44,291 bases of DNA from Anaeromonas gelatinilytica (GTDB lineage: Bacteria > Bacillota > Clostridia > Tissierellales > SIT17). Position numbers and translations under genes: made by a program. The notes beneath the pieces were generated by a model, which worked only from the letters and a program-made list of their open reading frames with translations, was not told where the DNA came from and made no database searches. The stretch is taken from positions 1 through 44,291 of the forward strand of contig NZ_WSFU01000045.1 of the NCBI RefSeq assembly GCF_016820635.1. Reading direction: 5' to 3'. Positions 6,880 through 16,565 of this stretch are shown in pieces. The first letter of the stretch is position 1; each line of letters opens with the position of its first letter.

Positions 6880-7725
6880 ATGAAAGTCAGTGTTATAGGT
6901 GCAGGTACAATGGGTTCAGGAATAGCTCAAGCTTTTGCTCAAGCGGGTCATGAAGTAATAATTAAAGATATTGCTCAAGAAGGTATTGATAAAGGAATTG
7001 GTGTAATATCTAAGAATTTAGATAGGTTGGTTAAGAAGGAAAAAATAACTAATGAAAAAAAAGAAGAAATTCTTTCAAGAGTAAGTGGAACATTGAAGAA
7101 TGATGGTATAAAAGATTCTGATATTGTAGTAGAAGCTGCTTTAGAGAAAATGGAAGCAAAGAAAAGCATATTTAAAGAATTAGATGAGATATGTAAAGAG
7201 GATACTATATTAGCTTCTAACACTTCATCATTATCGATTACTGAAATTGCTAGTGCAACAAACAGACCAGATAAAGTAATAGGAATGCATTTCTTTAATC
7301 CAGTACCAGTTATGAAATTGGTAGAGATTATTAAAGGTATTGCAACATCACAAGAAACATACAATAAAGTATTTGAATTGTCTAAGGAATTAAGCAAAAA
7401 ACCTGTAAAAGTTGAAGAGGCTCCAGGTTTTGTTGTTAATAGAATTCTTGTTCCGATGATTAATGAAGCTATAGGTATATTAGCTGATGGAGTTGCTTCA
7501 GCTGAAGATATAGATGAAGCAATGAAATTAGGTGCAAATCATCCTATAGGACCTTTAGCTTTAGGAGATTTAATTGGAAATGATGTTTGTCTAGCTATTA
7601 TGGAAGTATTATATGAAGAGTTTGGGGATTCTAAGTATAGACCACATCCTTTACTGAGAAAAATGGTAAGAGGTGGACTTTTAGGAAGAAAAACAAAAAA
7701 GGGATTTTATGATTATAACAAATAA
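6880..7725 (+). CDS. hbd: 3-hydroxybutyryl-CoA dehydrogenase
   Basis: It interconverts acetoacetyl-CoA and (S)-3-hydroxybutyryl-CoA with NAD(P)H. The 281-residue length is typical of clostridial Hbd. It has the N-terminal dinucleotide fold [14 protein letters not shown] (7-20), SNTSSLSI with S117, the catalytic HFFNP (H137) and E149, and a C-terminal domain ending [12 protein letters not shown]. It starts at ATG after a purine-rich GGGGG. It lies 24 bases after crt and is almost certainly co-transcribed with it. thl follows after a modest hairpin. Confidence 0.93.
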   Translation: MKVSVIGAGTMGSGIAQAFAQAGHEVIIKDIAQEGIDKGIGVISKNLDRLVKKEKITNEKKEEILSRVSGTLKNDGIKDSDIVVEAALEKMEAKKSIFKELDEICKEDTILASNTSSLSITEIASATNRPDKVIGMHFFNPVPVMKLVEIIKGIATSQETYNKVFELSKELSKKPVKVEEAPGFVVNRILVPMINEAIGILADGVASAEDIDEAMKLGANHPIGPLALGDLIGNDVCLAIMEVLYEEFGDSKYRPHPLLRKMVRGGLLGRKTKKGFYDYNK

Positions 7726-7740
7726 TTATGAGTCGCTTAG

Positions 7741-7765
7741 GGAACCCTGTTTAGTACAGGGTTTC
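7741..7765 (+). other. Hairpin between hbd and thl
   Basis: A 10-bp stem with one G-U pair (7741-7750 with 7756-7765) and a 5-base loop is not followed by a T-run. It is a weak terminator or an mRNA processing or stability element, so thl may be partly co-transcribed with crt-hbd. Confidence 0.5.
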
Positions 7766-7861
7766 TATTGCATTTATACATTGTTAAATTATTAACCAAA
7801 ATATATTTTTAAAAATAAAAGTATATATATTAGTAATATAATTTTAAAGGAGGAAATTAAG

Positions 7862-9040
7862 ATGAGAGAAGTAGTAATTGTTGGTGCAGCAAGAACACCA
7901 GTTGGATCCTTTGGAGGATCATTATCAAAATTATCAGCTGTAGATTTAGGAGTTATGGCTACAAAAGAAGCAATAAAAAGAGCAGGTATTAAACCTGAAA
8001 TTGTAGATGAAGTTATCATTGGGAATGTATTATCATCAGGATTAGGTCAAAATCCAGCAAGACAGATAGCTGTAAACACAGGATTACCTGAAACCATTCC
8101 AGCTATGACTGTAAATAAAGTTTGTGGTTCAGGACTTAGAACAGTAAGTATGGCAGCACAATTTATTATGCTTGGAGATGCTGATGTTATCGTTGCAGGA
8201 GGAACAGAAAGTATGAGTAATGCTCCATATCTTTTACCTAATACAAGATGGGGAAAGAGAATGGGAGATGGAAAGATTGTAGATAGTATGATTAAAGATG
8301 CATTATCTGATGCATTCCATAATATTCATATGGGAATTACAGCAGAAAATATTGCTGAACAATGGAATATAACTAGAGAAGAACAAGATGATTTTGCACT
8401 TATAAGTCAAAATAGAGCAGAAAAGGCCCAAAAAGAAGGAAGATTTAAAGATGAAATAGTTCCAGTGGAAGTTCCTCAAAGAAAAGGAGATCCTATATTA
8501 GTAGAAGATGATGAATTTATCAAACCTGGAATGACAATAGAAAAATTATCTAAACTTAGAACAGCTTTTAAGAAAGATGGTACTGTAACGGCAGGGAATG
8601 CTTCAGGAATTAATGATGGAGCAGCAATGTTAGTAATTATGTCAAAAGAGAAGGCTGAAGAATTAGGACTTAAACCATTAGCTACAATTAAATCTTATGG
8701 TTCATCAGGATTAGATCCAAGAATTATGGGATATGGTCCAGTACCAGCAACTAAAAAAGCACTAGAAAAAGCTAATATGAAGGCTGAAGATATTGAGTTA
8801 ATAGAAGCAAATGAAGCTTTTGCAGCACAATCATTAGCAGTAGTTAAAGATTTAGGATTAAATCCTGAAATAGTAAACGTTAATGGTGGAGCAATATCAA
8901 TTGGACATCCAGTTGGAGCAAGCGGTGCCAGAATTCTTATAACATTATTATATGAAATGATTAAAAGAGATGTTAAGACAGGTCTTGCAACACTTTGTAT
9001 AGGTGGCGGTCAAGGTACTGCAGTAATACTTGAAAGATAA
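7862..9040 (+). CDS. thl: Acetyl-CoA C-acetyltransferase (biosynthetic thiolase)
   Basis: It condenses two acetyl-CoA to acetoacetyl-CoA, the first step towards butyrate, or runs in reverse. The 392-residue protein has the complete thiolase triad: nucleophile C88 (VNKVCGSGL), H349 ([12 protein letters not shown]) and C379 ([12 protein letters not shown]), with NEAFAAQ also present. It starts at ATG with AAAGGAGG. With hbd and crt it spans acetyl-CoA to crotonyl-CoA; butyryl-CoA dehydrogenase and the Etf subunits, often in the same operon, are absent here. Confidence 0.95.
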   Translation: MREVVIVGAARTPVGSFGGSLSKLSAVDLGVMATKEAIKRAGIKPEIVDEVIIGNVLSSGLGQNPARQIAVNTGLPETIPAMTVNKVCGSGLRTVSMAAQFIMLGDADVIVAGGTESMSNAPYLLPNTRWGKRMGDGKIVDSMIKDALSDAFHNIHMGITAENIAEQWNITREEQDDFALISQNRAEKAQKEGRFKDEIVPVEVPQRKGDPILVEDDEFIKPGMTIEKLSKLRTAFKKDGTVTAGNASGINDGAAMLVIMSKEKAEELGLKPLATIKSYGSSGLDPRIMGYGPVPATKKALEKANMKAEDIELIEANEAFAAQSLAVVKDLGLNPEIVNVNGGAISIGHPVGASGARILITLLYEMIKRDVKTGLATLCIGGGQGTAVILER

Positions 9041-9081
9041 ATAAATGATGAAAATTTAAATTGAATTATGATGTGAAAGAT

Positions 9082-9123
9082 ATAGAATAGATAGTTTAAT
9101 ATAACTATTTATTCTATTCTTTT
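9082..9123 (+). terminator. Terminator after thl
   Basis: A 15-bp AU-rich stem with one G-U pair (9082-9096 with 9103-9117) and a 6-base loop is followed by TCTTTT. Confidence 0.65.
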
Positions 9124-9188
9124 GTGAAAATAATTTATTTTTAATTTTTATATTATGATTAATGTTTAAATTGAAAACTAGAGAAAAT

Positions 9189-9230
9189 ATTATAAAACAG
9201 TTGTTTGTTTTATAATTGTAATATTACAAT
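9189..9230. repeat. Two adjacent inverted repeats upstream of the LCP gene
   Basis: The gene-free stretch 9124-9407 contains an 11-bp inverted repeat (9189-9199 with 9206-9216) touching a perfect 16-bp palindrome ATTGTAATATTACAAT (9215-9230). TATAAT hexamers follow, for example at 9318-9323, but without a convincing -35 box. The dyads could be operators. I see no small gene here. Confidence 0.45.
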
Positions 9231-9407
9231 TAAATTAACCCATATTGATATATTGATATAAATTTGATATAATTTGCAACTAAAGTGAATATTATGTTTG
9301 CTTTTTCATATATATGATATAATAGAAATATATTTTTGTTATTTAGAGTAAATATTATGTAGAAAAAATTTTATTCGATATATTGAATATTAAGGGGAAA
9401 TGATAAT

Positions 9408-10394
9408 ATGAAGTATTTTTTTAAAGTATTTATCATAGCTTTTATAGGTTTTACTTTAGTGGCTGGAGTAGGTTTATATGCTTATTTTAGTTTTTTTCAC
9501 ACAGCAGAAGCTGAGGATAATATGGAAGATAGAAGAGAAGAGTTATCAAAAGAGGAAATTGAAAACTTACCACCATTTGAAAAGGCAATAGCTACTAGTA
9601 ATAGAGTTAATGCTTTATTAATTGGATTAGAAAGAGAAGGTAGAAGTGATACTTTGATATTTGCAAGTTTTGATCCAGACACTAAGAGTGTAGATATGAT
9701 TTCTATACCTAGGGATACTTATTACTATGTAAGAGGGTATGATGCTGCAGATAATAGGAAACTTAATGCAGTTTATATAAGAAACTTGAAAGATGGACAT
9801 GATGTAGCTGCCAATAAAACTACGGATGTAGTTGAAGAAATACTAGGTGTTCCAATAGATTATTATGCAACTATCTCTTATGACGGAGTAAAGAATATAG
9901 TAGATTCTTTAGGAGGAGTAAAGATAGATGTCCCTCAAGACATGGAATACGATCACATTTATTCTAATGGAAAAGCAGAAAAGAAGGTTCTTAGGAAAGG
10001 AACTCAAACTTTAGATGGAGCACAGGCTGTAGGATTTTTAAGATTTAGAAAGGGATATTCTAATGGTGATATTGGAAGAGTTGAGGCTCAACAGAAATTT
10101 ATTAAGGCCGCTATGAAAAAAGCTCTAGGTTTTAGTCTTCCCAAAGTAGCAACGACTGCTATAAAAGAAGTCGATACTAATATGGATATTCTTGATATTA
10201 CTTCTAATGCTACAAAGGCAATTGGTATGAATATGGAAGATATAAATACTCATGTTTTACCTGGGGAAGCAGAATCAATGACATTTGATGGATGGACGTT
10301 ATCTTATTTTGTTCACGATAGTGAAAAAATAAAGGAATTAATGAAGGAAATATATGATGTAAAAGAAGAATCTGAAGAAAATACAAATGAATAA
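9408..10394 (+). CDS. LytR-CpsA-Psr (LCP) family wall-polymer ligase
   Basis: LCP enzymes move polyprenyl-pyrophosphate-linked anionic glycopolymers onto peptidoglycan outside the membrane. The 328-residue protein has one N-terminal membrane segment (about 7-29) and an extracellular LCP domain. Visible motifs are LLIGLEREGRSDTL (70-83, metal-binding Asp), SIPRDTY (99-105), and FLRFRKGYSNGDIGRVEAQQ, whose arginines bind the pyrophosphate. It starts at ATG with AAGGGG, has its own terminator and is convergent with murC, so both neighbours concern the cell wall. Whether it handles teichoic acid or another polymer cannot be read from the sequence. Confidence 0.88.
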   Translation: MKYFFKVFIIAFIGFTLVAGVGLYAYFSFFHTAEAEDNMEDRREELSKEEIENLPPFEKAIATSNRVNALLIGLEREGRSDTLIFASFDPDTKSVDMISIPRDTYYYVRGYDAADNRKLNAVYIRNLKDGHDVAANKTTDVVEEILGVPIDYYATISYDGVKNIVDSLGGVKIDVPQDMEYDHIYSNGKAEKKVLRKGTQTLDGAQAVGFLRFRKGYSNGDIGRVEAQQKFIKAAMKKALGFSLPKVATTAIKEVDTNMDILDITSNATKAIGMNMEDINTHVLPGEAESMTFDGWTLSYFVHDSEKIKELMKEIYDVKEESEENTNE

Positions 10395-10426
10395 AAAAAG
10401 ACTCCCAATATTGGGAGTTCTTTTTT
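10393..10426. terminator. Bidirectional terminator between the LCP gene and murC
   Basis: GACTCCCAA pairs with TTGGGAGTT across a 2-base centre (10400-10419), with an A-run on the left and a T-run on the right, between two convergent genes. Confidence 0.85.
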
Positions 10427-10484
10427 ATGGGGGAGTGGGGACTAAGGTATATTATATTTATAACCAAATAAGAGACTTTTAAAC

Positions 10485-11879
10485 CTATTTCTTAGAAATA
10501 ATTTTTTCTTTAAACATATCACCAATTTTATACACATCTCCTGCTCCAATTGTAATGATAATATCACCGTTATCCACACTTTTTTCTAAATAATCTACTA
10601 TTTCGTCAAAGTTTTTAATATACATGGCATTTACATTATTATTTTTAAGTTCTTGGACTAGATCTTTTGAGTGAACTAAGCCAGTATCTTGTTCTCTAGC
10701 TGCATATATATCTGTAATAATGACTTCATCAGCATTATTAAAGGATTCTCCAAATTCTTTTAGTAACGATTTAGTTCTAGTATAAGTATGAGGTTGAAAT
10801 ATACACCATCTTTTATTATACTTTTTTGATATGGAACTTAAATTAGCCTTTATTTCTGTAGGGTGATGAGCGTAATCATCTATTATTTGTATATTATTAA
10901 TTATACCTTTATCTTCAAATCTTCTATGAGTTCCTTTATATAATTTTAAACCTGTTTTTATGTTTTTTATTTTAACGTTTGTAATTCTAGTAGAGGCAAT
11001 TGCTGCTAAAGAATTATATATATTATGTTTTCCTAACACATTGAGGATGATTCTTTCTATAAATATTTTATTAATGTATAAATCATATGAAGGACATCCT
11101 TTATCGTCATATTTAATATTATCCGCATAATAATCATTAGAGGCGTCAAGTCCAAATGTTATTATGTTTTTTTGCTTATGAGGAATTATAGATTTGATAT
11201 TTTCATCATCTCCGTTAAGAATAATATGACCAGAATCTGGAATTAAATCTATAAATTTTCTAAATGTTTCTTTAATATCTTCAATTCCTTTAAAGAAGTC
11301 CAAATGATCTTCCTCAATATTAAGTATTATTCCGATAGATGGATGGAATTTCAAAAAATTTTCTTTATATTCACAAGCCTCTGTAAGTAATAATTCAGTG
11401 CCATCTATTTTAACATTTCCACCTATACTGTCTAATTCTCCTCCTAATAGTATAGTTGATTTTAGTTCAGAATCATTTAATATAGAAGCAATCATTCCTG
11501 TAGTGGTAGTTTTACCATGAGTTCCAGACACAGCGATAGAATCTTGATACTCTTTCATTAATTCTCCTAAGAGAGTAGCTCTATCCATTATAGGTATATT
11601 ATTATTTATTGCATACCTATATTCAGGATTTTGTTCATTTATGGCAGATGTATAAACGACTAAATCTGAACCTATAACATTTTTAGCTTCATGTCCTATA
11701 TTTATAATAGCGCCTCTTTTCCTTAATTTACTTATTAATTTAGATTCATTAATATCAGAACCAGTGACATTGTAGTTGTTGTTTAATAGAATTTTAGCTA
11801 AACCGCTCATGCTAATTCCGCCTATTCCTATAAAATGAACATTTTTATATTTTGATTTATTAATATTAAAATTTAACAT
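10485..11879 (-). CDS. murC: UDP-N-acetylmuramate--L-alanine ligase MurC
   Basis: MurC is the ATP-dependent ligase adding L-alanine to UDP-MurNAc, the first peptide step of peptidoglycan synthesis in the cytoplasm. The 464-residue protein has an N-terminal UDP-binding fold with HFIGIGGISMSGLA (15-28) and the ATP loop SGTHGKTTTT (118-127). A central NxEEDHLDFF motif and the YAHHPTEI segment also fit Mur ligases. I chose ATG at 11879-11877, with AAGGAGGAA 5-6 bases upstream, over an in-frame ATG 30 bases earlier that lacks a ribosome binding site. It reads against the flanking genes and is divergent from purR, an arrangement common in Clostridia. Confidence 0.95.
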   Translation of the reverse strand: MLNFNINKSKYKNVHFIGIGGISMSGLAKILLNNNYNVTGSDINESKLISKLRKRGAIINIGHEAKNVIGSDLVVYTSAINEQNPEYRYAINNNIPIMDRATLLGELMKEYQDSIAVSGTHGKTTTTGMIASILNDSELKSTILLGGELDSIGGNVKIDGTELLLTEACEYKENFLKFHPSIGIILNIEEDHLDFFKGIEDIKETFRKFIDLIPDSGHIILNGDDENIKSIIPHKQKNIITFGLDASNDYYADNIKYDDKGCPSYDLYINKIFIERIILNVLGKHNIYNSLAAIASTRITNVKIKNIKTGLKLYKGTHRRFEDKGIINNIQIIDDYAHHPTEIKANLSSISKKYNKRWCIFQPHTYTRTKSLLKEFGESFNNADEVIITDIYAAREQDTGLVHSKDLVQELKNNNVNAMYIKNFDEIVDYLEKSVDNGDIIITIGAGDVYKIGDMFKEKIISKK

Positions 11880-12077
11880 ATCAGTTCCTCCTTGACTTAT
11901 ATAATTCATATTATTTCCAATTTATTTATTATTTATTTTATTCCAAAAAAATTTCTAAGTGACTATATTAAATATCATTGTTTTTAAAGAGTATTAGGAT
12001 AAGTTACTGTGATGATTATACCACAATGTTAAAAGATATAAAATGAAAATTATAATATTATTGATAAATTATATAAA

Positions 12078-12115
12078 AACGAATAAAATGATATATAATA
12101 AGGGAATTATTCGTT
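12078..12115 (+). promoter_or_regulatory. Candidate PurR box pair around the purR -10 region
   Basis: AACGAATAA (12078-12086) and its exact complement TTATTCGTT (12107-12115) flank a TATAAT at 12094-12099. Bacillus PurR boxes are inverted repeats centred on CGAA, so self-control of purR is plausible. The spacing has not been compared rigorously with known sites. Confidence 0.45.
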
Positions 12116-12130
12116 CTAGGAGGGATATCT

Positions 12131-12946
12131 ATGAAAAAATTTAATAGAAAAGAAAGAATTGCAGCTATAATGAATATATTAACTGAGAAAACAAATCATG
12201 TGTTTACTTATAATTATTTTACAAAAATGTTTGGAACGGCTAAATCTAGTATAAGTGAAGATATAATGATAGTAAAAGATTTAGTTAAAGATCTTGAATT
12301 AGGTAAGATCATAACTATATCAGGAGCTAGTGGTGGTGTTAAGTTTATCCCTACTATATCAAAGAAAGAGTCAGAAGAATTTTTAAAAGAAATTTCTTTG
12401 GAATTAGGGGATAATAATAGGATTATAACGGGCGGGTTTATGTATATGACAGATATACTTTATTCTCCGAATATTTCTTATAAGATAGGTAGAATATTTG
12501 TTACTAAATATTGGGCTGAAAATATTGATTATGTGGTAACCGTAGAAACGAAAGGAATACCTTTAGCTATGATGACTGCAAAGATATTAAATGTACCTTT
12601 GGTTATAATAAGAAGAAATCTGAAAGTTACTGAAGGTCCTACAGTAAGTATAAATTATGTTAGTGGTTCTACTAGAAAAATTCAAACTATGTCATTATCA
12701 AGAAAGGCCATTAGGGAGGGAGCAAGGGTCTTAATTATTGATGATTTTATGAAAGCTGGAGGTACAGCTAAAGGTATGAAGGATATGATGAAAGAATTTA
12801 AGGCGGAAGTAGTAGGAACTGGAGTATTAATATCTACACCTGAACCAAAGAAAAAACTTATAGAAGAGTATACAGCTCTTATTAATCTGAAAAGCATAAA
12901 TGATGTTGATAATGAAATAATACTTACTCCCAACGATAAATATTAA
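12131..12946 (+). CDS. purR: Purine operon regulator PurR
   Basis: PurR is a PRPP-responsive DNA-binding repressor of purine genes in Firmicutes. The 271-residue protein has an N-terminal winged helix (about 1-75) fused to a phosphoribosyltransferase-like domain. Its PRPP loop VLIIDDFMKAGGTAKGM (200-216) keeps the acidic pair and glycine-threonine of the family. It starts at ATG behind TAGGAGGG. As in Bacillus it precedes spoVG, but yabJ, which lies between them in B. subtilis, is missing. The dyad over its own promoter suggests autoregulation. Confidence 0.93.
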   Translation: MKKFNRKERIAAIMNILTEKTNHVFTYNYFTKMFGTAKSSISEDIMIVKDLVKDLELGKIITISGASGGVKFIPTISKKESEEFLKEISLELGDNNRIITGGFMYMTDILYSPNISYKIGRIFVTKYWAENIDYVVTVETKGIPLAMMTAKILNVPLVIIRRNLKVTEGPTVSINYVSGSTRKIQTMSLSRKAIREGARVLIIDDFMKAGGTAKGMKDMMKEFKAEVVGTGVLISTPEPKKKLIEEYTALINLKSINDVDNEIILTPNDKY

Positions 12947-12976
12947 AAAAAATTAATAAAATTTCATCAAAAAAGA

Positions 12977-13001
12977 AGGAATTTTTAAATATATAGAGAA
13001 T
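12977..13001 (+). promoter_or_regulatory. Sigma-H-type promoter of spoVG
   Basis: AGGAATT (12977-12983), a 14-bp spacer and GAAT (12998-13001) match the published sigma-H pattern (AGGAWWW...GAAT) and the known sigma-H control of spoVG in B. subtilis. Confidence 0.6.
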
Positions 13002-13060
13002 AGTAGCAATAGGGTAGTTTTGAATGTAATCGATGATTCGTTGGGGAAGGTGGTGAAAGC

Positions 13061-13339
13061 ATGAAAGTAACTGACGTAAGAATTAGAAAGATTAACGATG
13101 ATGGAAAAATGAAAGCTATAGTATCTGTTACATTGGATAATGAGTTTGTAGTCCATGATATTAAAATAATCGAGGGGTTGAATGGTCTATTTATAGCTAT
13201 GCCTAGTAGGAAAATGGCAGATGGCGAATTTAGAGATATTGCTCATCCAATTAATTCAGAAACTAGGACTAAAATTCAGAATGCAGTATTTGAAGAGTAT
13301 GAAAATCAGATACAGATAGAGGCAGATGATCTTGTATAA
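13061..13339 (+). CDS. spoVG: Septation and sporulation regulator SpoVG
   Basis: SpoVG is a small DNA- and RNA-binding regulator affecting septation, sporulation and, in other Firmicutes, virulence and metabolism. The 92-residue protein matches the family from [11 protein letters not shown] through the central [21 protein letters not shown] motif, the most conserved part. It starts at ATG after AAGGTGGTG and is followed by a perfect-stem terminator. A sigma-H-type promoter lies about 60 bases upstream, so expression probably rises on entry to stationary phase. Confidence 0.95.
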   Translation: MKVTDVRIRKINDDGKMKAIVSVTLDNEFVVHDIKIIEGLNGLFIAMPSRKMADGEFRDIAHPINSETRTKIQNAVFEEYENQIQIEADDLV

Positions 13340-13361
13340 ATTCTTTCTTATAAAAACCACC

Positions 13362-13397
13362 AAAATACCTTTGATTATAATCAAAGGTATTTTTTGT
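13362..13397 (+). terminator. Terminator after spoVG
   Basis: A perfect 32-bp palindrome (13362-13377 with 13378-13393) ends in a T-run. Confidence 0.85.
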
Positions 13398-13560
13398 TAG
13401 TTTGGTATAATTAATTTAATAAAATGTTATATTATTATCTTATTAAGACTATAAAATAGTATATCTTTCTGTTATAATGTAATGGGAATTGTATAAGCTT
13501 AAAGAGAATTATGATGAACATATGTTGTTTAAAAAAGAAATAAAAATTAGAGGTGTTAAT

Positions 13561-14937
13561 ATGATACTTTCTGTAATACTTGCAGCTGGCGAAGGTACTA
13601 GGATGAAGTCTAATATACCTAAGGCAGCTCATAAAGTATGTGGTAAATCCATGGTAAATCATGTTATAAATGCAGCAAGAGATGCTTCTTGTGAGAAGAA
13701 TATTGTAATTGTAGGCCATGGAAAGGAAAAAGTAATATCTTCGGTGGAAGGTAATGATGTAGAATTTGTAACACAACCTGTAGGGGATGATATGCCTTAT
13801 GGAACAGGGTATGCAGTTATGCAAGCTAAGGAATACATATCTGATGAAGATAAGGTATTAATACTAACAGGGGATACTCCTTTAATAGAAGGAGATACCT
13901 TAAAAGAATTAGTAGATTATGGTACAAATAATAATTTAGATGCTATAGTTTTAACGGCAAAGTTTAAAGATTCTACAGGATATGGAAGAATAAAGAGAAA
14001 TGAGAAGGGGAATATACTAGGAATAATAGAGCATAAAGATGCATCAGAAAATGAGTTAGATATTAAGGAAATTAACTCTGGGATATTTCTTTTTAGTGGT
14101 AAAGCATTAAAGGAAGCTTTAGAAAATTTGACTAATGATAATTCTCAAAATGAGTATTATATAACAGATACAATAGAAATTTTGAATAGGAAAGGATATA
14201 ATGTTGGGGGATATTTACTCAAAGATAATAAAGAAATATCTGGAGTAAATTCAAAGGTTCAATTAGCTGAAGCAGAAAAAATCATGAGAGATAAAATTAA
14301 TATTGAACATATGCTTAAAGGAGTTACATTAATTAATCCAGAAAATACCTATATTGAAAAGGGTGTCATTATAGGAAGAGATACAATAATATATCCAGGT
14401 GCTATCATTAAAGGAAGTACAAAAATAGGTGATAATTGTATCATTGAAGGAAATTCGGATATTAAAGATTGTATTATTGGAGATAGAGTTAATATAAAGT
14501 CATCAACTTTAATAGAGAGTAAAGTTGATGATGATACAAAAGTAGGACCTAATGCTTATTTAAGACCTAATAGTGTTATAGGAAAATCGGTTAAAATAGG
14601 TGATTTTGTAGAAGTGAAAAATTCTAAGATAGGAAATGGTTCAAAAGCTTCACATCTTTCATATATTGGAGATGCAGAAATTGGTGAAAATGTAAATATA
14701 GGTTGTGGTGTAGTATTTGTTAATTATGATGGAGAGAAAAAGCATAGAACTATAGTAGGTGATAATGCTTTTATAGGTAGTAATTCTAATTTAGTAGCTC
14801 CAGTAATAATTAGAGATAATGGTTATATTGCAGCAGGTTCAACAATAACTCATGAGGTGAAAGAAGGAGATTTGTCAATAGGTAGGGCTAGACAAATTAA
14901 TAAGCCAGGTTGGGTTTTTAGAAAGAATAACAAATAG
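13561..14937 (+). CDS. glmU: Bifunctional UDP-GlcNAc pyrophosphorylase / GlcN-1-P acetyltransferase GlmU
   Basis: GlmU acetylates glucosamine 1-phosphate and couples it to UTP, giving UDP-GlcNAc for peptidoglycan and wall polymers. The 458-residue protein has an N-terminal nucleotidyltransferase domain with LAAGEGTRMKSNIPKA (7-22), YGTGYAVMQA and LTGDTPLI. The C-terminal half is a left-handed beta-helix of hexapeptide repeats ending in the acetyltransferase motifs ASHLSYIGDAEIG and GCGVVFVNYDG. I chose ATG 13561, which follows AGAGGTG; an in-frame TTG at 13489 has no ribosome binding site. A TATAAT at 13473-13478 probably marks the promoter. prs follows 21 bases later. Confidence 0.96.
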   Translation: MILSVILAAGEGTRMKSNIPKAAHKVCGKSMVNHVINAARDASCEKNIVIVGHGKEKVISSVEGNDVEFVTQPVGDDMPYGTGYAVMQAKEYISDEDKVLILTGDTPLIEGDTLKELVDYGTNNNLDAIVLTAKFKDSTGYGRIKRNEKGNILGIIEHKDASENELDIKEINSGIFLFSGKALKEALENLTNDNSQNEYYITDTIEILNRKGYNVGGYLLKDNKEISGVNSKVQLAEAEKIMRDKINIEHMLKGVTLINPENTYIEKGVIIGRDTIIYPGAIIKGSTKIGDNCIIEGNSDIKDCIIGDRVNIKSSTLIESKVDDDTKVGPNAYLRPNSVIGKSVKIGDFVEVKNSKIGNGSKASHLSYIGDAEIGENVNIGCGVVFVNYDGEKKHRTIVGDNAFIGSNSNLVAPVIIRDNGYIAAGSTITHEVKEGDLSIGRARQINKPGWVFRKNNK

Positions 14938-14958
14938 AAAAAATGGGAGGCTATTGTA

Positions 14959-15906
14959 ATGAAAATTATGGGGAGAGACATCAAGATTTTTTCCGGAAAT
15001 GCTAATAAAAAATTAGCTCAAAAAATCTGTGATGAGATAGGAGTATCTTTAGGAGACTCTAATGTTACTACATTTAGTGATGGAGAGATATCAGTTGCAT
15101 TTAATGAAACTGTAAGAGGAGCAGATGTGTTTGTAATTCAACCTACATGTCCTCCAGTTAATGAAAATTTGATGGAATTATTAATAATGATAGATGCATT
15201 AAAAAGAGCATCAGCAGGTAGAATAAATGCAGTTATTCCTTATTATGGATATGCTAGGCAAGATAGAAAAATAAAAGCAAGGGATCCAATTACATCTAAA
15301 CTTATAGCAGATTTATTATCTATCGCAGGAGCAGATAGAATTGTTACTATGGATTTACATGCTACTCAAATTCAGGGTTATTTTGATATTCCAGTAGATC
15401 ATTTATTAGGAGGACCTATTTTAGCAAAAGATGTAGTAAGTAGATTGAATAAAGATACTGTGGTTGTATCTCCTGATATTGGAGGAGTAAGAAGAGCTAG
15501 AAACTTTGGTAGTATATTAGATTTACCTATAGCTATAATAGAAAAGAGAAGACCTAAAGCTAATGTATCTGAAGTCATGAATATTATTGGTGATGTAAAG
15601 GATAAAGATGTAGTAATAGTTGATGACATCATAGATACTGCTGGTTCTATGACTAGAGCTGCCGAAGTATTAAAGGATTTTGGTGCTAAAGATGTATATG
15701 CTGCTTGTACTCATGCTGTATTATCTGGACCGGCGATAGAAAGATTAGAAAATTCTGTTATAAAGAAATTAATAGTAACAGATACATTACCATTATCAGA
15801 GAGAAAAGAAATAGATAAAATTGAGAGTGTATCGGTTTCATCATTATTTGGAGAAGCAATTAAAAGAATTCATGAAAATCAATCAGTGAGCAAGTTATTT
15901 GATTAA
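14959..15906 (+). CDS. prs: Ribose-phosphate pyrophosphokinase (PRPP synthetase)
   Basis: It makes PRPP from ribose 5-phosphate and ATP for purine, pyrimidine, NAD, His and Trp synthesis. The 315-residue length is standard. Class I signatures are present: [10 protein letters not shown] (95-104, ATP binding), [11 protein letters not shown] (132-142), a flexible catalytic-loop region, and the PRPP loop [11 protein letters not shown] (221-231). It starts at ATG behind GGGAGG. The order glmU-prs-pth is conserved in Firmicutes; ctc, which lies between prs and pth in B. subtilis, is absent. Confidence 0.96.
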   Translation: MKIMGRDIKIFSGNANKKLAQKICDEIGVSLGDSNVTTFSDGEISVAFNETVRGADVFVIQPTCPPVNENLMELLIMIDALKRASAGRINAVIPYYGYARQDRKIKARDPITSKLIADLLSIAGADRIVTMDLHATQIQGYFDIPVDHLLGGPILAKDVVSRLNKDTVVVSPDIGGVRRARNFGSILDLPIAIIEKRRPKANVSEVMNIIGDVKDKDVVIVDDIIDTAGSMTRAAEVLKDFGAKDVYAACTHAVLSGPAIERLENSVIKKLIVTDTLPLSERKEIDKIESVSVSSLFGEAIKRIHENQSVSKLFD

Positions 15907-15926
15907 TATTTGAGGAGCTGAATATT

Positions 15927-16487
15927 TTGTATGCAGTAATAGGATTGGGAAATCCAGGGAAAAAATACAATGGCACCAGACATAATGTAGGATTTGATGT
16001 TATTGACTATTTATCTCAAAGAAATAATGTTAAAATGACAAAACTAAAACATCAATCTGTGTATGGTGAATTTAATATTAATGGAGAAAAAGTAATATTG
16101 GTAAAACCTCAGACATATATGAATAATAGTGGTATTTCTGTAAGGTCAATAGTGGATTATTATAAGATAGATATTGAAGATGTAATTATAATATATGATG
16201 ATATTGATATAGACGTAGGGGTTTTACGTATAAGAAAAAAAGGTAGTGCAGGAAGCCATAATGGAATGAAATCTATTATTTATCATTTACAAAGGGATGA
16301 TTTTCCTAGAATTAGGATAGGCATAGGGAGACCTCAGGAAAATGAAGATTTAGTAGATTATGTTTTAAAAAAGTTTAGTAAAGACGATAGAGAAGAGATT
16401 GATGATACTATTGTTAGAGCAGCTAAAGCAGTAGAAGAAACCATAAAAACTGATATAGATAAAGCTATGAATCTATATAATGGTTAG
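15927..16487 (+). CDS. pth: Peptidyl-tRNA hydrolase
   Basis: Pth frees tRNA from prematurely released peptidyl-tRNA. The 186-residue protein has the family start VIGLGNPGKKYNGTRHNVGF with catalytic H19, then KPQTYMNNSG and DDIDIDVG...GSAGSHNGMKSI. The start is TTG at 15927, 9-10 bases after GAGGAG; the codons after it match the conserved N-terminus directly, and no better start exists. It sits 20 bases after prs and is likely in one transcript with glmU and prs. Confidence 0.95.
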   Translation: MYAVIGLGNPGKKYNGTRHNVGFDVIDYLSQRNNVKMTKLKHQSVYGEFNINGEKVILVKPQTYMNNSGISVRSIVDYYKIDIEDVIIIYDDIDIDVGVLRIRKKGSAGSHNGMKSIIYHLQRDDFPRIRIGIGRPQENEDLVDYVLKKFSKDDREEIDDTIVRAAKAVEETIKTDIDKAMNLYNG

Positions 16488-16510
16488 TAATAAACAACAA
16501 TTACTTAATA

Positions 16511-16534
16511 AGCCCAGGGCCATAATCCTGGGCT
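16511..16534 (+). other. GC-rich hairpin between pth and mfd
   Basis: AGCCCAGG (16511-16518) pairs perfectly with CCTGGGCT (16527-16534) across an 8-base loop. Its GC content stands out from the surroundings. No T-run follows, so it looks like a processing, stability or partial attenuation element, not a full terminator. Confidence 0.5.
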
Positions 16535-16565
16535 ATAGGTGTTTCATAATCAAGGAGCTGATATT

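Noticed and set aside
13435-13824. 129-codon - strand frame across the start of glmU
   Set aside because: Overlaps a certain gene on the other strand, with no Shine-Dalgarno sequence or homologous motif.
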